Positions 30,067 to 39,992 of a stretch of DNA of 64,000 nt are shown in pieces. The position numbers and the translations under genes are program-made. Origin of the DNA: Streptomyces sp. CB01580 (GTDB lineage Bacteria > Actinomycetota > Actinomycetes > Streptomycetales > Streptomycetaceae). The notes under the pieces are model-generated. The model did not search any database, was not told the DNA's origin, and saw only the letters and a list, made by a program, of their open reading frames with translations. The stretch spans positions 221,370-285,369 of the forward strand of contig NZ_LIXJ01000007.1 in NCBI RefSeq assembly GCF_001905795.1. Reading direction: 5' to 3'. Each line of letters opens with the position of its first letter. Position 1 is the first letter of the stretch.

Positions 30067-32649
30067 ATGACGAGCACCGAAGCGACCCCCGACGTGAACG
30101 CCGGTGCGACCACCGATGCGACCACCGGATCCACGGCCTCGGGGCACGGCGGCTACGCGGCGGCCCGGCTGCGCCTCCTCCGGGCGGCGGAGCGGTCCGG
30201 GCCGCGGCGTCGCACCGCCCTCGCGTCGCTCACCGACGACTGGCTCACCGCGCTGTTCACCACCGCCGCCGGGCGGACCGGCGTCGGGGGCGCCGCCCTC
30301 GTCGCGGTCGGCGGCTACGGACGCGGCGAACTCTCCCCGCGCAGCGACCTCGATCTGCTGCTCCTGCACGACGGCAGGGCCGAGGCCCGAGCCGTCGCCG
30401 CCTTCGCCGACCACCTCTGGTACCCCGTCTGGGACCTCGGCATCGCGCTCGACCACTCCGTACGCACGCCCGCGGAAGCCCGCCGGACGGCCGGCGAGGA
30501 CCTCAGGGTCCAGCTCGGACTGCTGGACGCCCGGCCGGTCGCCGGGGACCCGGGCCTCGTCGCCGCCCTGCGCACCGCGGTCCTCGCCGACTGGCGCGAC
30601 CAGGCTCCCGGGCGGCTCCCCGCCCTCGCCGAACTCTGCCGCGCACGGGCCGAACGCCACGGCGAGCTGCGCTTCCTCCTCGAACCCGACCTCAAGGAGT
30701 CGCGCGGCGGACTGCGCGACCTGACCGCCCTGCGGGCCGTGGCCGCCTCGTGGATCGCCGACGCCCCGCGCGAGGGCCTCGCCGGGGCCCGCCGCGTCCT
30801 CCTCGACACCAGGGACGCACTGCACCTCGCCACCGGCCGCGCCACCGACCGTCTCGTCCTCCAGGAACAGGACCAGGTCGCCGCCGCCCTCGGACTCCTC
30901 GACGCCGACGCCCTGCTCCGGCAGGTGTACGAGGCCGCCGGCACGGTCTCGTACGCGGCGGACACCACCTGGCGCGAGGTCGACCGCGTCCTGCGCGCCC
31001 GCTCCACCCGCACCCGGCCGCGTGCCCTCCTCGGCGGCGGCAGGCCCGCGGGGACCGAGCGCACCCCGCTCGCCGACGGCGTGGTCGAGGCCGAGGGCGA
31101 GGTCGTCCTCGCCCGTACCGCCCGCCCCGAACGCGACCCGGTGCTGCCGTTGCGCGCCGCCGCCGCGGCGGCCCGTTCCGGGCTCGTGCTCTCCCGGCAC
31201 GCCGTACACCGCCTCGCCGCCACCGTCCGCCCGCTCCCGGTGCCCTGGCCGGCTGAGGCCCGCGAGGAACTCGTCATCCTCCTCGGCGCGGGCGAGGCCG
31301 CCGTCCCCGTCTGGGAGGCGCTCGAAGCCGAGGGGCTGATCGGCCGACTGCTCCCGGACTGGGAACGCGTCCGCTGCCGCCCCCAGCGCAACCCCGTCCA
31401 CACCTGGACCGTCGACCGCCACCTCGTGGAGACGGCGGTCCGGGCCTCCTCGCTCACCCGCCGCGTCGGGCGGCCCGACCTCCTGCTCGTCGCCGCGCTC
31501 CTGCACGACATCGGCAAGGGCCGGCCGGGCGACCATTCGGTCACCGGTGAGGTCATCGCCCGCGACACGGCGGCCCGGGTCGGATTCGACCGTCACGACG
31601 TGGGCGTGATCGCCACCCTCGTACGCCATCACCTGCTGCTCGTCGAGACCGCGACCCGGCGGGACCTCGACGACCCCGCCACCGTCCGCTCCGTCGCCGA
31701 GGCCGTATCCACCCCGTCCACCCTGGAGCTCCTGCACGCCCTCACGGAGGCGGACGCCCTCGCCACCGGCCCCGCCGCCTGGTCCGCCTGGCGTGCCTGG
31801 CTCGTCGACGACCTCGTCGGGCGCGTCGCCGCCGTGCTCGCCGGCCGGGAGCCCGAGGAACCGGAACCCGCCGGGCCCGACGCCGAGGAGGAACGGCTCG
31901 CCGTCGAGACCCTGCGCACCGGCGGGCCGGTTCTCGCCCTGCACGCCCGGACAGGGACCCCGGCCCGGGAGGGCGAACCGGTTCGGGACGGCACACCGCA
32001 TCCGGACGTCGATCCGGCTCGGGGCCACGTACCGGATCCGGACGGCACACCGGAACCGGTCGGTGCCGAACTCCTCGTCGTCCTGCCCGACCGCCCCGGC
32101 GTGCTTCCCGCCACCGCGGGTGTCCTCGCTCTGCACCGGCTCACCGTGCGCGCCGCCGACCTGCGCACCCTGGAACTCCCCGCCGGGTGCGCCGAGGCCG
32201 CCCTCGGCGCACCCGGCGGCCCGCGCCTGCTCCTGCTGCGCTGGCGGGTCGCGGCCGAGTACGGCTCCCTGCCGCAGGCCGCCCGGCTCCGCGCCGACCT
32301 CGTACGGGCCCTGGACGGCGGCCTGGACCTCGGCGCCCGTCTGGCCGAACGCGAGGCGGCCCGGCCGAGGCGGCGCGGGGTGCAGGCCCCGCCGCCCAGG
32401 GTGACGGTCGCGCAGGTCGCCTCACGGCTGGCGACGGTGATCGAGGTGCGGGCACAGGACGCCCCCGGGCTACTGCACCGGATCGGCCGCGCGCTCGAGG
32501 GAAACGCGGTGCGGGTGCGCGGCGCGCGTGTGTCGACACTGGGGGCGAACGCGGTGGACACGGTCTACGTCACACGGGAGGACGGCTCGGTGCTGGCGGA
32601 CGAGGAGGCGGCGACCCTCGCGAAGGCTCTGGAGGACGCCTTGCGGTGA
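30067..32649 (+). CDS. glnD: [Protein-PII] nucleotidyltransferase
   Basis: GlnD modifies and demodifies PII; in Streptomyces it adenylylates GlnK. The 860-residue product has an N-terminal nucleotidyltransferase domain with GGYGRGELSPRSDLDLLLL (about residues 80-98), a linker, an HD phosphohydrolase domain with LLHDIGKGRPGDHS (about residues 479-492), and two C-terminal ACT domains (VVLPDRPGVLPATAGVLALH and VRAQDAPGLLHRIGRAL). The ATG start at 30067 is 138 bp after glnK; it completes the amtB-glnK-glnD operon. A Pro/Asp-rich insertion with repeats of DGTP/DVDP lies before the ACT domains. Confidence 0.96.
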   Translation: MTSTEATPDVNAGATTDATTGSTASGHGGYAAARLRLLRAAERSGPRRRTALASLTDDWLTALFTTAAGRTGVGGAALVAVGGYGRGELSPRSDLDLLLLHDGRAEARAVAAFADHLWYPVWDLGIALDHSVRTPAEARRTAGEDLRVQLGLLDARPVAGDPGLVAALRTAVLADWRDQAPGRLPALAELCRARAERHGELRFLLEPDLKESRGGLRDLTALRAVAASWIADAPREGLAGARRVLLDTRDALHLATGRATDRLVLQEQDQVAAALGLLDADALLRQVYEAAGTVSYAADTTWREVDRVLRARSTRTRPRALLGGGRPAGTERTPLADGVVEAEGEVVLARTARPERDPVLPLRAAAAAARSGLVLSRHAVHRLAATVRPLPVPWPAEAREELVILLGAGEAAVPVWEALEAEGLIGRLLPDWERVRCRPQRNPVHTWTVDRHLVETAVRASSLTRRVGRPDLLLVAALLHDIGKGRPGDHSVTGEVIARDTAARVGFDRHDVGVIATLVRHHLLLVETATRRDLDDPATVRSVAEAVSTPSTLELLHALTEADALATGPAAWSAWRAWLVDDLVGRVAAVLAGREPEEPEPAGPDAEEERLAVETLRTGGPVLALHARTGTPAREGEPVRDGTPHPDVDPARGHVPDPDGTPEPVGAELLVVLPDRPGVLPATAGVLALHRLTVRAADLRTLELPAGCAEAALGAPGGPRLLLLRWRVAAEYGSLPQAARLRADLVRALDGGLDLGARLAEREAARPRRRGVQAPPPRVTVAQVASRLATVIEVRAQDAPGLLHRIGRALEGNAVRVRGARVSTLGANAVDTVYVTREDGSVLADEEAATLAKALEDALR

Positions 32650-32960
32650 GGCGTGAAGGAGCGCGCTCGCCCGCGTGGACGGCGTGCTCGTCCGGGTGGA
32701 CATCAGGCGGATGCCGATGGCCATGCTCCCCGTCGGCCGCAGGACGTTCCAGCGTCCACCGTGTGCGCGCCCGGTGCGGACATCCCGCTCCCTGCCGGGG
32801 CGGACATCTCGCTCCCTGCCGGGACGGACACCGCTCCCCGCCCCGGCCGCGCTGCGGCCCTCGTCGGCCGGAGAGGGCGGGCAAGGGCTGCCGCTTGCCC
32901 GAGCCGGATACTCTAGAGAGCGATCTGCTATGCCCCCGACCCCGAGGACCGACGAGCGCC
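32650..32960. other. Intergenic region between glnD and ffh
   Basis: No gene is seen in 311 bases. The centre holds a 24-bp tandem repeat. GATACT with CTCTAGAG at 32907-32918, about 50 bp before ffh, is the best candidate for its -10 region but has no clear -35. Confidence 0.45.
32776..32846. repeat. 24-bp tandem repeat, about 3 copies
   Basis: Units beginning GCGGACATC(C/T)CGCTCCCTG lie at 32776-32799 and 32800-32823 and differ at one base. A third, diverged copy (ACGGACACCGCTCCCCGCCC) follows at 32824-32846. Function unknown. Confidence 0.75.
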
Positions 32961-34508
32961 GTGTTCGATACTCTCTCCGACCGTCTTAGCGCGACTTTCA
33001 AGAACCTCCGGGGCAAGGGCCGCTTGTCCGAGGCGGACATCGACGCCACGGCACGCGAGATCCGTATCGCCCTGCTCGAAGCGGATGTCGCCCTCCCCGT
33101 CGTCCGGGCCTTCATCGCCAACGTCAAGGAGCGGGCGCGCGGCGCCGAGGTCTCCCAGGCGCTGAACCCGGCCCAGCAGGTCGTCAAGATCGTCAACGAG
33201 GAGCTCGTCTCCATCCTCGGTGGCGAGACCCGACGGCTGCGGTTCGCCAAGAACCCGCCGACCGTGATCATGCTCGCGGGTCTCCAGGGTGCCGGTAAGA
33301 CCACCCTGGCCGGAAAGCTCGGCCGCTGGCTCAAGGGCCAGGGCCACTCCCCGCTGCTCGTCGCCTGTGACCTCCAGCGCCCCAACGCCGTCAACCAGCT
33401 CAGCGTCGTCGCCGACCGCGCCGGTGTCGCGGTGTATGCCCCCGAGCCGGGCAACGGCGTCGGCGACCCGGTCCAGGTCGCCAAGGACTCGATCGAGCAC
33501 GCCCGGTCCAAGCAGTACGACGTCGTGATCGTCGACACCGCAGGCCGTCTCGGCATCGACCAGGAGCTGATGCAGCAGGCCGCGGACATCCGCGACGCCG
33601 TCAGCCCCGACGAGATCCTCTTCGTCGTCGACGCGATGATCGGTCAGGACGCGGTCAACACCGCCGAGGCGTTCCGCGACGGCGTCGGCTTCGACGGCGT
33701 GGTGCTCTCCAAGCTCGACGGCGACGCCCGCGGTGGTGCGGCCCTGTCGATCGCCCATGTCACGGGCAAGCAGGTCATGTTCGCGTCGAACGGTGAGAAG
33801 CTCGACGACTTCGACGCCTTCCACCCCGACCGCATGGCGTCCCGCATCCTCGACATGGGCGACCTGCTCACCCTGATCGAGCAGGCGGAGAAGACCTTCA
33901 GCCAGGAAGAGGCCGCCAAGATGGCCTCCAAGCTGGCGTCCAAGAAGGGGCAGGACTTCACGCTCGACGACTTCCTGGCCCAGATGGAGCAGGTCAGGAA
34001 GATGGGCTCCATCTCCAAGCTGCTCGGGATGCTGCCCGGCATGGGTCAGATGAAGGACCAGATCAACAACATCGACGAGCGCGACGTGGACCGCACCGCC
34101 GCGATCATCAAGTCGATGACCCCGAAGGAGCGGGCCGAGCCGACGATCATCAACGGCTCGCGCCGGGCGCGCATCGCCAAGGGTTCCGGCGTCGAGGTCA
34201 GCGCGGTGAAGAACCTGGTGGAGCGGTTCTTCGACGCGCGCAAGATGATGTCGAAGATGGCGCAGGGCGGCGGGATGCCCGGTATGCCGGGGATGCCCGG
34301 CATGGGTGGTGGCCCCGGCCGTCAGAAGAAGCAGGTCAAGCAGGCCAAGGGCAAGCGCAAGAGCGGCAACCCGATGAAGCGCAAGGCCGAGGAGCAGGCC
34401 GCCGCCGCCCGTCGTGCCCAGGCCGCGCAGGGCGGTGCGCCCGGCCTTCCGGCCCAGGGCGACAAGAGCTTCGAGCTGCCGGACGAGTTCAAGAAGTTCA
34501 TGGGCTGA
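32961..34508 (+). CDS. ffh: Signal recognition particle protein
   Basis: Ffh binds signal sequences and 4.5S RNA and, with FtsY, targets nascent chains to the Sec translocon. The 515-residue product starts MFDTLSDRLSATFKNLRGKG (N domain). The G domain shows GLQGAGKTTLAGKLG, DLQRPNAVNQL, DTAGRLGID, SKLDGDARGGAAL. The methionine-rich M domain follows (GSISKLLGMLPGMGQMKD, SRRARIAKGSG) with the flexible MPGMPGMPGMGGG tract and a basic C-terminal tail. GTG at 32961 is chosen by homology. The M domain binds the signal peptide and RNA. Confidence 0.97.
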   Translation: MFDTLSDRLSATFKNLRGKGRLSEADIDATAREIRIALLEADVALPVVRAFIANVKERARGAEVSQALNPAQQVVKIVNEELVSILGGETRRLRFAKNPPTVIMLAGLQGAGKTTLAGKLGRWLKGQGHSPLLVACDLQRPNAVNQLSVVADRAGVAVYAPEPGNGVGDPVQVAKDSIEHARSKQYDVVIVDTAGRLGIDQELMQQAADIRDAVSPDEILFVVDAMIGQDAVNTAEAFRDGVGFDGVVLSKLDGDARGGAALSIAHVTGKQVMFASNGEKLDDFDAFHPDRMASRILDMGDLLTLIEQAEKTFSQEEAAKMASKLASKKGQDFTLDDFLAQMEQVRKMGSISKLLGMLPGMGQMKDQINNIDERDVDRTAAIIKSMTPKERAEPTIINGSRRARIAKGSGVEVSAVKNLVERFFDARKMMSKMAQGGGMPGMPGMPGMGGGPGRQKKQVKQAKGKRKSGNPMKRKAEEQAAAARRAQAAQGGAPGLPAQGDKSFELPDEFKKFMG

Positions 34509-34827
34509 CCGCACCGCCGACCGTGGACGCGGGCCGTTTGACGGCCCGTATGCGAGGGGCGCCCGCCGACCCCGGTTTCCAGCGAACGACTCCTGGAACC
34601 CGAGGACGGCGGGCGCCCCTCGCGCATGTGCTCCGAAGTCCGCTGCGGCCGCCTTCTTCCGGCCGTCGCCTACGGACGCCTTCCTGTGGCCGGCGTGCCG
34701 CGCGGCGTTCTCCGTGGTGTTCTTCCGTGACGCTTCCCCCTCGGGCCGACCGGACGGACTCACGAGGAGCCATGATCCGATTTTTCATCTAATGTCACGT
34801 CTAACGGCTGCCGGAAGAGGAGCATGC
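34509..34827. other. Intergenic region between ffh and the FtsH-type gene
   Basis: No gene is seen. It holds the long ffh terminator hairpin at 34553-34622 and, further right, A/T-richer DNA around 34,770-34,800 (GATTTTTCATCTAATGTC) that is probably the promoter of the protease gene. Confidence 0.5.
34553..34622 (+). terminator. Long hairpin after ffh
   Basis: A perfect 16-bp stem (CGAGGGGCGCCCGCCG with its complement at 34607-34622) encloses a second, imperfect stem (GGTTTCCAG with CTGGAACC). No T-run follows, typical of GC-rich actinomycete terminators. Confidence 0.75.
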
Positions 34828-36741
34828 GTGACCAGTCCCGTACCTCCGCGCGATCGCACCGACCAGCCGTGGCGTTCCGAGGGCGCCCCGCCGCCCCCGC
34901 CGCAGGGCCGGAAGATGCCGGGAGGCTGGGGCGGACTGCTGCTGACCGCGCTCGCCGTCTACCTGCTCGCCAACCTGGTGCTGTCCTTCTTCAACGGCGC
35001 CGGGGAACGGTCGATCTCCTACACGGAGTTCAGCAAGCAGGTCACCTCGGGGAACGTGGCCAAGATCTACTCCAAGGGCGATGCCATCGAGGGGCAGCTC
35101 AAGAAGGAGGCGAAGGCCCCGGGGACCGACCACAAGTACACCAGGTTCGTCACCCAGCGCCCCGCCTTCGCGGACGACAACCTCTGGGCCGAACTGGTCA
35201 AGAGCGATGTCACGGTCACGGCCGAGCCGGTCGTGCACCAGCGGAGCTTCCTCGCGAACCTGCTGATCTCGCTGGCCCCGATGCTGCTGCTCGTGCTGCT
35301 CTGGGTGTTCGTCGCCCGGCGGATGACCCGGGGCATGGGCGGCGGGCTCGGCGGCCTCGGCCGCAAGGCCCCGCCCAAGCCCGTCGAGCTGGAGGCCGAC
35401 AAGCGAACCACCTTCAAGGACGTGGCCGGGATCGACGAGGTCGAGGGCGAACTCGACGACGTCGTGGACTTCCTGAAGAATCCGCAGGCGTACCGGAGCA
35501 TGGGCGCCCGCATGCCCGGGGGCGTGCTTCTCGTCGGACCGCCCGGCACCGGCAAGACCCTGCTCGCCCGGGCCGTCGCGGGCGAGGCGGGGGTGCCGTT
35601 CTTCTCGGCATCGGCCTCCGAGTTCATCGAGATGATCGTCGGCGTCGGCGCGAGCCGGGTCCGGGAACTGTTCGAGGAGGCGCGCAAGGTCGCCCCGGCG
35701 ATCGTCTTCATCGACGAGATCGACACCATCGGACGGGCCCGGGGAGGCGGCGCCGGCATGGGCGGCCACGACGAGCGCGAGCAGACACTGAACCAGATCC
35801 TCACCGAGATGGACGGCTTCTCCGGCTCCGAGGGCGTCGTCGTCCTCGCCGCCACCAACCGCGCGGACGTCCTCGACCCCGCCCTGACCCGGCCCGGCCG
35901 CTTCGACCGGATCGTCCAGGTCAGCCCGCCCGACCGGAACGGCAGGGAGGCGATCCTGGAGATCCACACCCGCCGGATCCCGCTCGCCGACAACGTGGAC
36001 CTGGGCCAGGTGGCCACCACGACCCCCGGCATGACCGGCGCCGATCTCGCCAATCTGGCCAACGAGGCCGCGCTGCTCGCCGTCAGGCGCGGGCAGGCCG
36101 AGGTGAACCGTTCCGACCTCTCGGACGCCCTGGAGAAGATCCAGCTCGGTGCCGAACGCTCGCTGGTCATGTCCGACGAGGAACGCCGCAGGACCGCCTA
36201 CCACGAGAGCGGCCACGCCCTGCTCGGCATGGTCCAGCCGGGGGCGGACCCGGTCCGCAAGGTCACCATCGTGCCGCGCGGCCGGGCCCTGGGCGTCACC
36301 CTCTCCACACCGGAGGCCGACAAGTACGCGTACACGGAGGAGTACCTGCGCGGCCGGATCATCGGCGCGCTCGGCGGGATGGCCGCCGAACAGGTCGTCT
36401 TCGGAGTCGTCACCACCGGCGCCGAGAGCGACCTGGAGCAGGTCACCCAACTGGCCCGGGGCATGGTCGGCCGCTGGGGCATGAGCCCCAGGGTCGGCAG
36501 ACTGACGGCCATCCCGGGCGACGCCCAGCAGGCATACGGACTGTCGGCCGCCCCCGCGACGCTGGACGCCGTGGACGGCGAGATGCGGCGCATCGTCGAC
36601 GAGTGCTACGAGGCGGCGTGCGGGCTGCTGCGCGAGAACCGGGACCGACTGGACGCGCTGGCCGAGGCCCTGCTGGCGAACGAGACCCTGGACGAGGCAG
36701 AGGCCTACCGGGCGGCGGGCATCACCCGCTTGGGCACATAG
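34828..36741 (+). CDS. ftsH: ATP-dependent zinc metalloprotease FtsH (second-type paralogue)
   Basis: A membrane-bound AAA+ protease for quality control of membrane proteins. The 637-residue product has two N-terminal membrane segments (about residues 30-52 and 143-160) bracketing an extracellular domain; the AAA module has [20 protein letters not shown] (Walker A), FIDEIDTIG (Walker B) and [10 protein letters not shown] (SRH). The peptidase has HESGH in place of HEAGH and the third ligand in [20 protein letters not shown] at 34828 follows GGAAGAGGAGC. It sits next to ffh and matches the second FtsH (SCO5587-type) of Streptomyces. Confidence 0.93.
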   Translation: MTSPVPPRDRTDQPWRSEGAPPPPPQGRKMPGGWGGLLLTALAVYLLANLVLSFFNGAGERSISYTEFSKQVTSGNVAKIYSKGDAIEGQLKKEAKAPGTDHKYTRFVTQRPAFADDNLWAELVKSDVTVTAEPVVHQRSFLANLLISLAPMLLLVLLWVFVARRMTRGMGGGLGGLGRKAPPKPVELEADKRTTFKDVAGIDEVEGELDDVVDFLKNPQAYRSMGARMPGGVLLVGPPGTGKTLLARAVAGEAGVPFFSASASEFIEMIVGVGASRVRELFEEARKVAPAIVFIDEIDTIGRARGGGAGMGGHDEREQTLNQILTEMDGFSGSEGVVVLAATNRADVLDPALTRPGRFDRIVQVSPPDRNGREAILEIHTRRIPLADNVDLGQVATTTPGMTGADLANLANEAALLAVRRGQAEVNRSDLSDALEKIQLGAERSLVMSDEERRRTAYHESGHALLGMVQPGADPVRKVTIVPRGRALGVTLSTPEADKYAYTEEYLRGRIIGALGGMAAEQVVFGVVTTGAESDLEQVTQLARGMVGRWGMSPRVGRLTAIPGDAQQAYGLSAAPATLDAVDGEMRRIVDECYEAACGLLRENRDRLDALAEALLANETLDEAEAYRAAGITRLGT

Positions 36742-36941
36742 CGACCGCCATCACCCGGATGTGTGCACGGGGACGAGGTTTCAAGACGCCCCGGCCCGCG
36801 TACGGAGGCGTACGGAAGGGACCGCGCAGGGGCGGCGTACAGAAGCGGGAGACCCTTCCCAGGCGCGGGACACCGACGCCTCGACGGGTGTGGCCGGACA
36901 GGGCCGGCAGGTCGTAGCCGCGCGCGGGCAGGACAGCCGCC

Positions 36942-37802
36942 TCAGACGGTGCACACGAGGTAGCGGAAGACGTTCGGCATCCAGACGCTGCCGTCCCGCC
37001 GCCGGTGCGGACGCAGGGCCCGTGCCACCTCGCTCTCCACCCGGCGTCGGTCCCTCGACCGCACCGCCCTGTCGAACAGCCTGGTGGACAGCAGTCCCCG
37101 GACCGCGCTCTCCATGTCCGCGTAACCGAACGGGCACGCCACCCGCCCGGAACCGTCCGGCATCAGACCCGCCCGGAACGCCACTTCTTCGAGGTCGTCC
37201 CGGCGCGGCGGACGCCAGCCGCCGGAACGTGACGCCCGGCCCCCGTCGGAACCCCGGCCCGCCACCCGCAGCACCGGCGTCGTCGCGCACCGCTCCGGCG
37301 GGCCCCACCCGGTCAGGACGACCGCGCTTCCCCGGGTGGCCAGCGGTACGGCTGCGCGCAGCGTCGCCACGAGCCGCTCGTCGTCGCCGTCCGAGCACCC
37401 GAGCGGGGTGAACGCCGTGATCAGGTCGTACGGCGTTCCGTCCACCGGGGTCGCCTCCGAGGGATCACCGGCCATGAGCCGATGCCGCGCCCTGCCGGGG
37501 CCCTCGTCGCCCGACGCACCGGGCAGCAGCCGGGCCCGTGCGAGCTCCAGCCGGTCCGGGTCGGTGTCGACGCCGGTGACGCGCGCCCCGCGTCCGGCGG
37601 CGATCAGCAGCGCGAGACCGGAGCCGCAGCCGAGCGAGAGCAATCGGGTGCCCTTTCCCACTTCGAGCCGCTCGTACACCGCCTCGTACAGCGGTGCGAG
37701 CATCCGCTCCTGGATCTCCGCCCAGTCCCGGGCGCGAGTACCGGGGGCCACCGTGCCGGTCGTGTCCGCGTGGCCGTGGTGCCGGACGAGCGTACGTGTC
37801 AT
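36942..37802 (-). CDS. SAM-dependent methyltransferase, class I
   Basis: A 286-residue Rossmann-fold methyltransferase. Motif I is LLSLGCGSGLALLIAAG (about residues 54-70), followed by acidic loop VTGVDTDPDRLELARARL and the post-motif region DLITAFTPLGCSD. The C-terminal part is basic (RRDDLEEVAFRAGL, RRRVESEVARALRPHRRRDG). The substrate is unknown. ATG at 37802 begins MTRTLVRHHGHADTTG. Members of this family are found at this position between ftsH and rpsP in Streptomyces. It is transcribed alone, opposite to its neighbours. Confidence 0.85.
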   Translation of the reverse strand: MTRTLVRHHGHADTTGTVAPGTRARDWAEIQERMLAPLYEAVYERLEVGKGTRLLSLGCGSGLALLIAAGRGARVTGVDTDPDRLELARARLLPGASGDEGPGRARHRLMAGDPSEATPVDGTPYDLITAFTPLGCSDGDDERLVATLRAAVPLATRGSAVVLTGWGPPERCATTPVLRVAGRGSDGGRASRSGGWRPPRRDDLEEVAFRAGLMPDGSGRVACPFGYADMESAVRGLLSTRLFDRAVRSRDRRRVESEVARALRPHRRRDGSVWMPNVFRYLVCTV

Positions 37803-38431
37803 GGAAGCGCCCCAATCCGCCGAGAGGTCGGTCCTGTCCGATCGGTCGTGCCCGAGTGGTGCCCCCGTCGCGTCCGCGCCGCCCTCCACGGGCCGGGGAA
37901 CCGCGCGCCCGCCACTCGCCTCCGGGAGGCGGCCTCCTCGTCGAGGGCACGCGCAACAGCCGCCCCGTCGGCGCGCGGGCGCAGGAAGACGGGCGTCGAC
38001 AGGCGGACACCGGAAAGCGGGTGTTCCGTACGCCTGTTGCCCGTTCCTCACCCCAGTCTTACCCGACACGCGGAACCGGGCACGTCGAGGACGCCGCGCC
38101 GCCGGCGCGCACCCGCCCGGCCGTCCCACCCCGGCCGACAGGAGTCCTCGCCGGCGGTGCGCCCGTCGGCGGTGCCATGTCCGTCCCGGGGAACACGCAC
38201 CCGCCTCGGAGGCCGCTCGGCGGCCCGCGTACGGTTGCCGTCTACACACCCGTCTACACGTCCAGGCGTACGAGTCGCTACGTACCACCTTGGTGTGAGC
38301 TGTGAGAGTTCTCCACAGATCTGCGCACCCGCCCTCGTCAGGACGCATCAACGGCAACTGACTGGTACGTGCAAATTATTTGGGATGGCCCGGAATCGGA
38401 ACACCGGGGCACTCGCGCTCGTTGTCACGAC
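37803..38431. other. 629-base divergent intergenic region
   Basis: No credible gene is seen between the methyltransferase and the SprT-like gene. The first 400 bases are GC-rich and code-like by composition but contain no conserved reading frame. The last 160 bases are A/T-richer (GCAAATTATTTGGG at 38,370) and probably hold the promoter of the SprT-like gene. Confidence 0.45.
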
Positions 38432-39025
38432 GTGAGCACGACACCACCTGTACTTGCCGCGGAGCTGGCGCAGGCGTGGGCCGACATTCAGCGGTACCAC
38501 CCCGAGCTGCCGGATCTCGCCGCTCCCGAGTCCCTGATCGGAGAGTCCTCGTCCGCCTGTGGCGCCGAACTCTCATTCGAGCGACTGCTGCACGAGGCAG
38601 TCCATGGCATCGCCGCCGCGCGAGGTGTGCGTGATACCTCGCGGGCCGGCCGTTATCACAACCGTCGGTTCCTCGCGATCGCCGAGGAACTGGGGCTCGA
38701 CCACGCCGAGGAGCCCCACCCCAGCAGCGGCTTCTCGCTGGTCACGCTCAATCCCGAGGCCAAGCGCCGGTACCGCCCGACGATCGAGCGGCTGCAGCGC
38801 GCCCTCAAGGCGCACACCGTCGCCACCGCCGCCGACACCAAGCGTTCGTTCCGCGGGCCCGCCGCCCGGCACGGCTCCTCCGGGGGAGGTGTCCGCGTCA
38901 AGGCCGTCTGCGACTGCGGTCGCAACGTGCGGGTCGTCCCGTCGGTCCTGGCGCAGGCGCCGATCGTCTGCGGTGGCTGCGGAAAGCCGTTCCGCATTCC
39001 GGAACCGGCGGTCGCTGTGAGGTGA
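38432..39025 (+). CDS. SprT-like zinc protein (putative metallopeptidase)
   Basis: A 197-residue protein conserved in Streptomyces, usually listed as hypothetical. Three features point to a SprT-like zincin: HEAVHG (an HExxH motif) near residue 54, a third potential ligand in RAGRYHNRRFLAIAEELGL about 20 residues later, and a C-terminal zinc ribbon CDCGRNVRVVPS ... CGGCGKPF. The GTG at 38432 is chosen; the frame upstream is not conserved in character. Bacterial SprT proteins are poorly understood, while the eukaryotic Spartan relatives degrade DNA-protein crosslinks. Peptidase activity is inference. Confidence 0.7.
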   Translation: MSTTPPVLAAELAQAWADIQRYHPELPDLAAPESLIGESSSACGAELSFERLLHEAVHGIAAARGVRDTSRAGRYHNRRFLAIAEELGLDHAEEPHPSSGFSLVTLNPEAKRRYRPTIERLQRALKAHTVATAADTKRSFRGPAARHGSSGGGVRVKAVCDCGRNVRVVPSVLAQAPIVCGGCGKPFRIPEPAVAVR

Positions 39026-39181
39026 CCTCATGGGGTGTGGCAGAATGACTAGCTGTACTCGACAGCCGCACAGGACCCCTCTCTCCTCCGGCTGACGCGT
39101 CCATCGGGCACCCGAGTACCGCAACCCCACGTGGCATTTCGTCGTGCCCAATCACGTCATAGACCAGGAGACACCACTCCC

Positions 39182-39619
39182 GTGGCAGTCAAGATCAAGC
39201 TGAAGCGTCTGGGCAAGATCCGTTCGCCTCACTACCGCATCGTCGTCGCCGACTCCCGTACCCGCCGTGACGGCCGGGCCATCGAGGAGATCGGCCTGTA
39301 CCACCCGGTGCAGAACCCCTCGCGCATCGAGGTCAACTCGGAGCGCGCGCGTTACTGGCTCTCCGTCGGCGCCCAGCCGACCGAGCCGGTTCTCGCGATC
39401 CTGAAGCTCACCGGTGACTGGCAGGCCCACAAGGGTCTCCCGGCCCCCGCGCCGCTGCTGCAGCCGGAGCCGAAGGCCGACAAGCGGGCCCTCTTCGAGA
39501 GCCTGGGCGACGGCGAGGAGGCCAAGGGCGAGGCCATCACGCAGAAGGCGAAGAAGTCCGACAAGAAGGCGGACGAGGCTGCTGACGCGGCCGCTCCCGC
39601 CGAGTCGACCGAGGCCTGA
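39182..39619 (+). CDS. rpsP: 30S ribosomal protein S16
   Basis: S16 is a small-subunit assembly protein. The 145-residue product begins [20 protein letters not shown], followed by [12 protein letters not shown] and [11 protein letters not shown]. The core of about 85 residues carries an actinobacterial Lys/Ala/Glu-rich extension ([20 protein letters not shown]). GTG at 39182 follows AGGAGACACCACTCC. It opens the rpsP-khpA-rimM-trmD-rplS cluster; KhpA starts 3 bp after its stop. Confidence 0.97.
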   Translation: MAVKIKLKRLGKIRSPHYRIVVADSRTRRDGRAIEEIGLYHPVQNPSRIEVNSERARYWLSVGAQPTEPVLAILKLTGDWQAHKGLPAPAPLLQPEPKADKRALFESLGDGEEAKGEAITQKAKKSDKKADEAADAAAPAESTEA

Positions 39620-39621
39620 GC

Positions 39622-39861
39622 ATGCTCGAGGAGGCTCTCGAGCACCTCGTGAAGGGCATCGTCGACAACCCCGACGACGTGCAGGTCGCCTCGCGCAACC
39701 TGCGCCGTGGCCGCGTGCTGGAGGTCCGGGTCCACCCCGATGATCTTGGCAAGGTGATCGGCCGCAACGGCCGCACCGCACGCGCGCTGCGTACCGTCGT
39801 GGGCGCCATCGGCGGTCGTGGTATCCGCGTCGACCTCGTCGATGTGGACCAGGTTCGCTGA
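39622..39861 (+). CDS. khpA: KH-domain RNA-binding protein (KhpA type)
   Basis: A 79-residue single KH-domain protein that binds RNA, often together with KhpB/Jag, and affects cell division and RNA stability in Gram-positive bacteria. The KH GxxG loop is in GKVIGRNGRTARALRTVVG. The N-terminal helix is MLEEALEHLVKGIVDNP. It starts 3 bp after rpsP and is surely cotranscribed. Confidence 0.93.
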   Translation: MLEEALEHLVKGIVDNPDDVQVASRNLRRGRVLEVRVHPDDLGKVIGRNGRTARALRTVVGAIGGRGIRVDLVDVDQVR

Positions 39862-39992
39862 GAGAGTTGAACACCGGCACGGGCCGGGGAGGGCCATGCG
39901 CCCGCCCCGGCCCGTCGTCGTACGACAGGGGTGCGGGGCGTCGTAGGACGGGGTCGGGTGGAACAGGGTCGTAGGGACAGGAGAAACACAAG

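Noticed and set aside
37694..38305. Plus-strand open frame opposite and upstream of the methyltransferase
   Set aside because: No Shine-Dalgarno, no recognisable domain, and half of it is antisense to the methyltransferase.
39022..39046. Candidate rpsP promoter (TGACCT ... CAGAAT)
   Set aside because: The spacer between the hexamers is only about 13 bases, too short for a housekeeping promoter.
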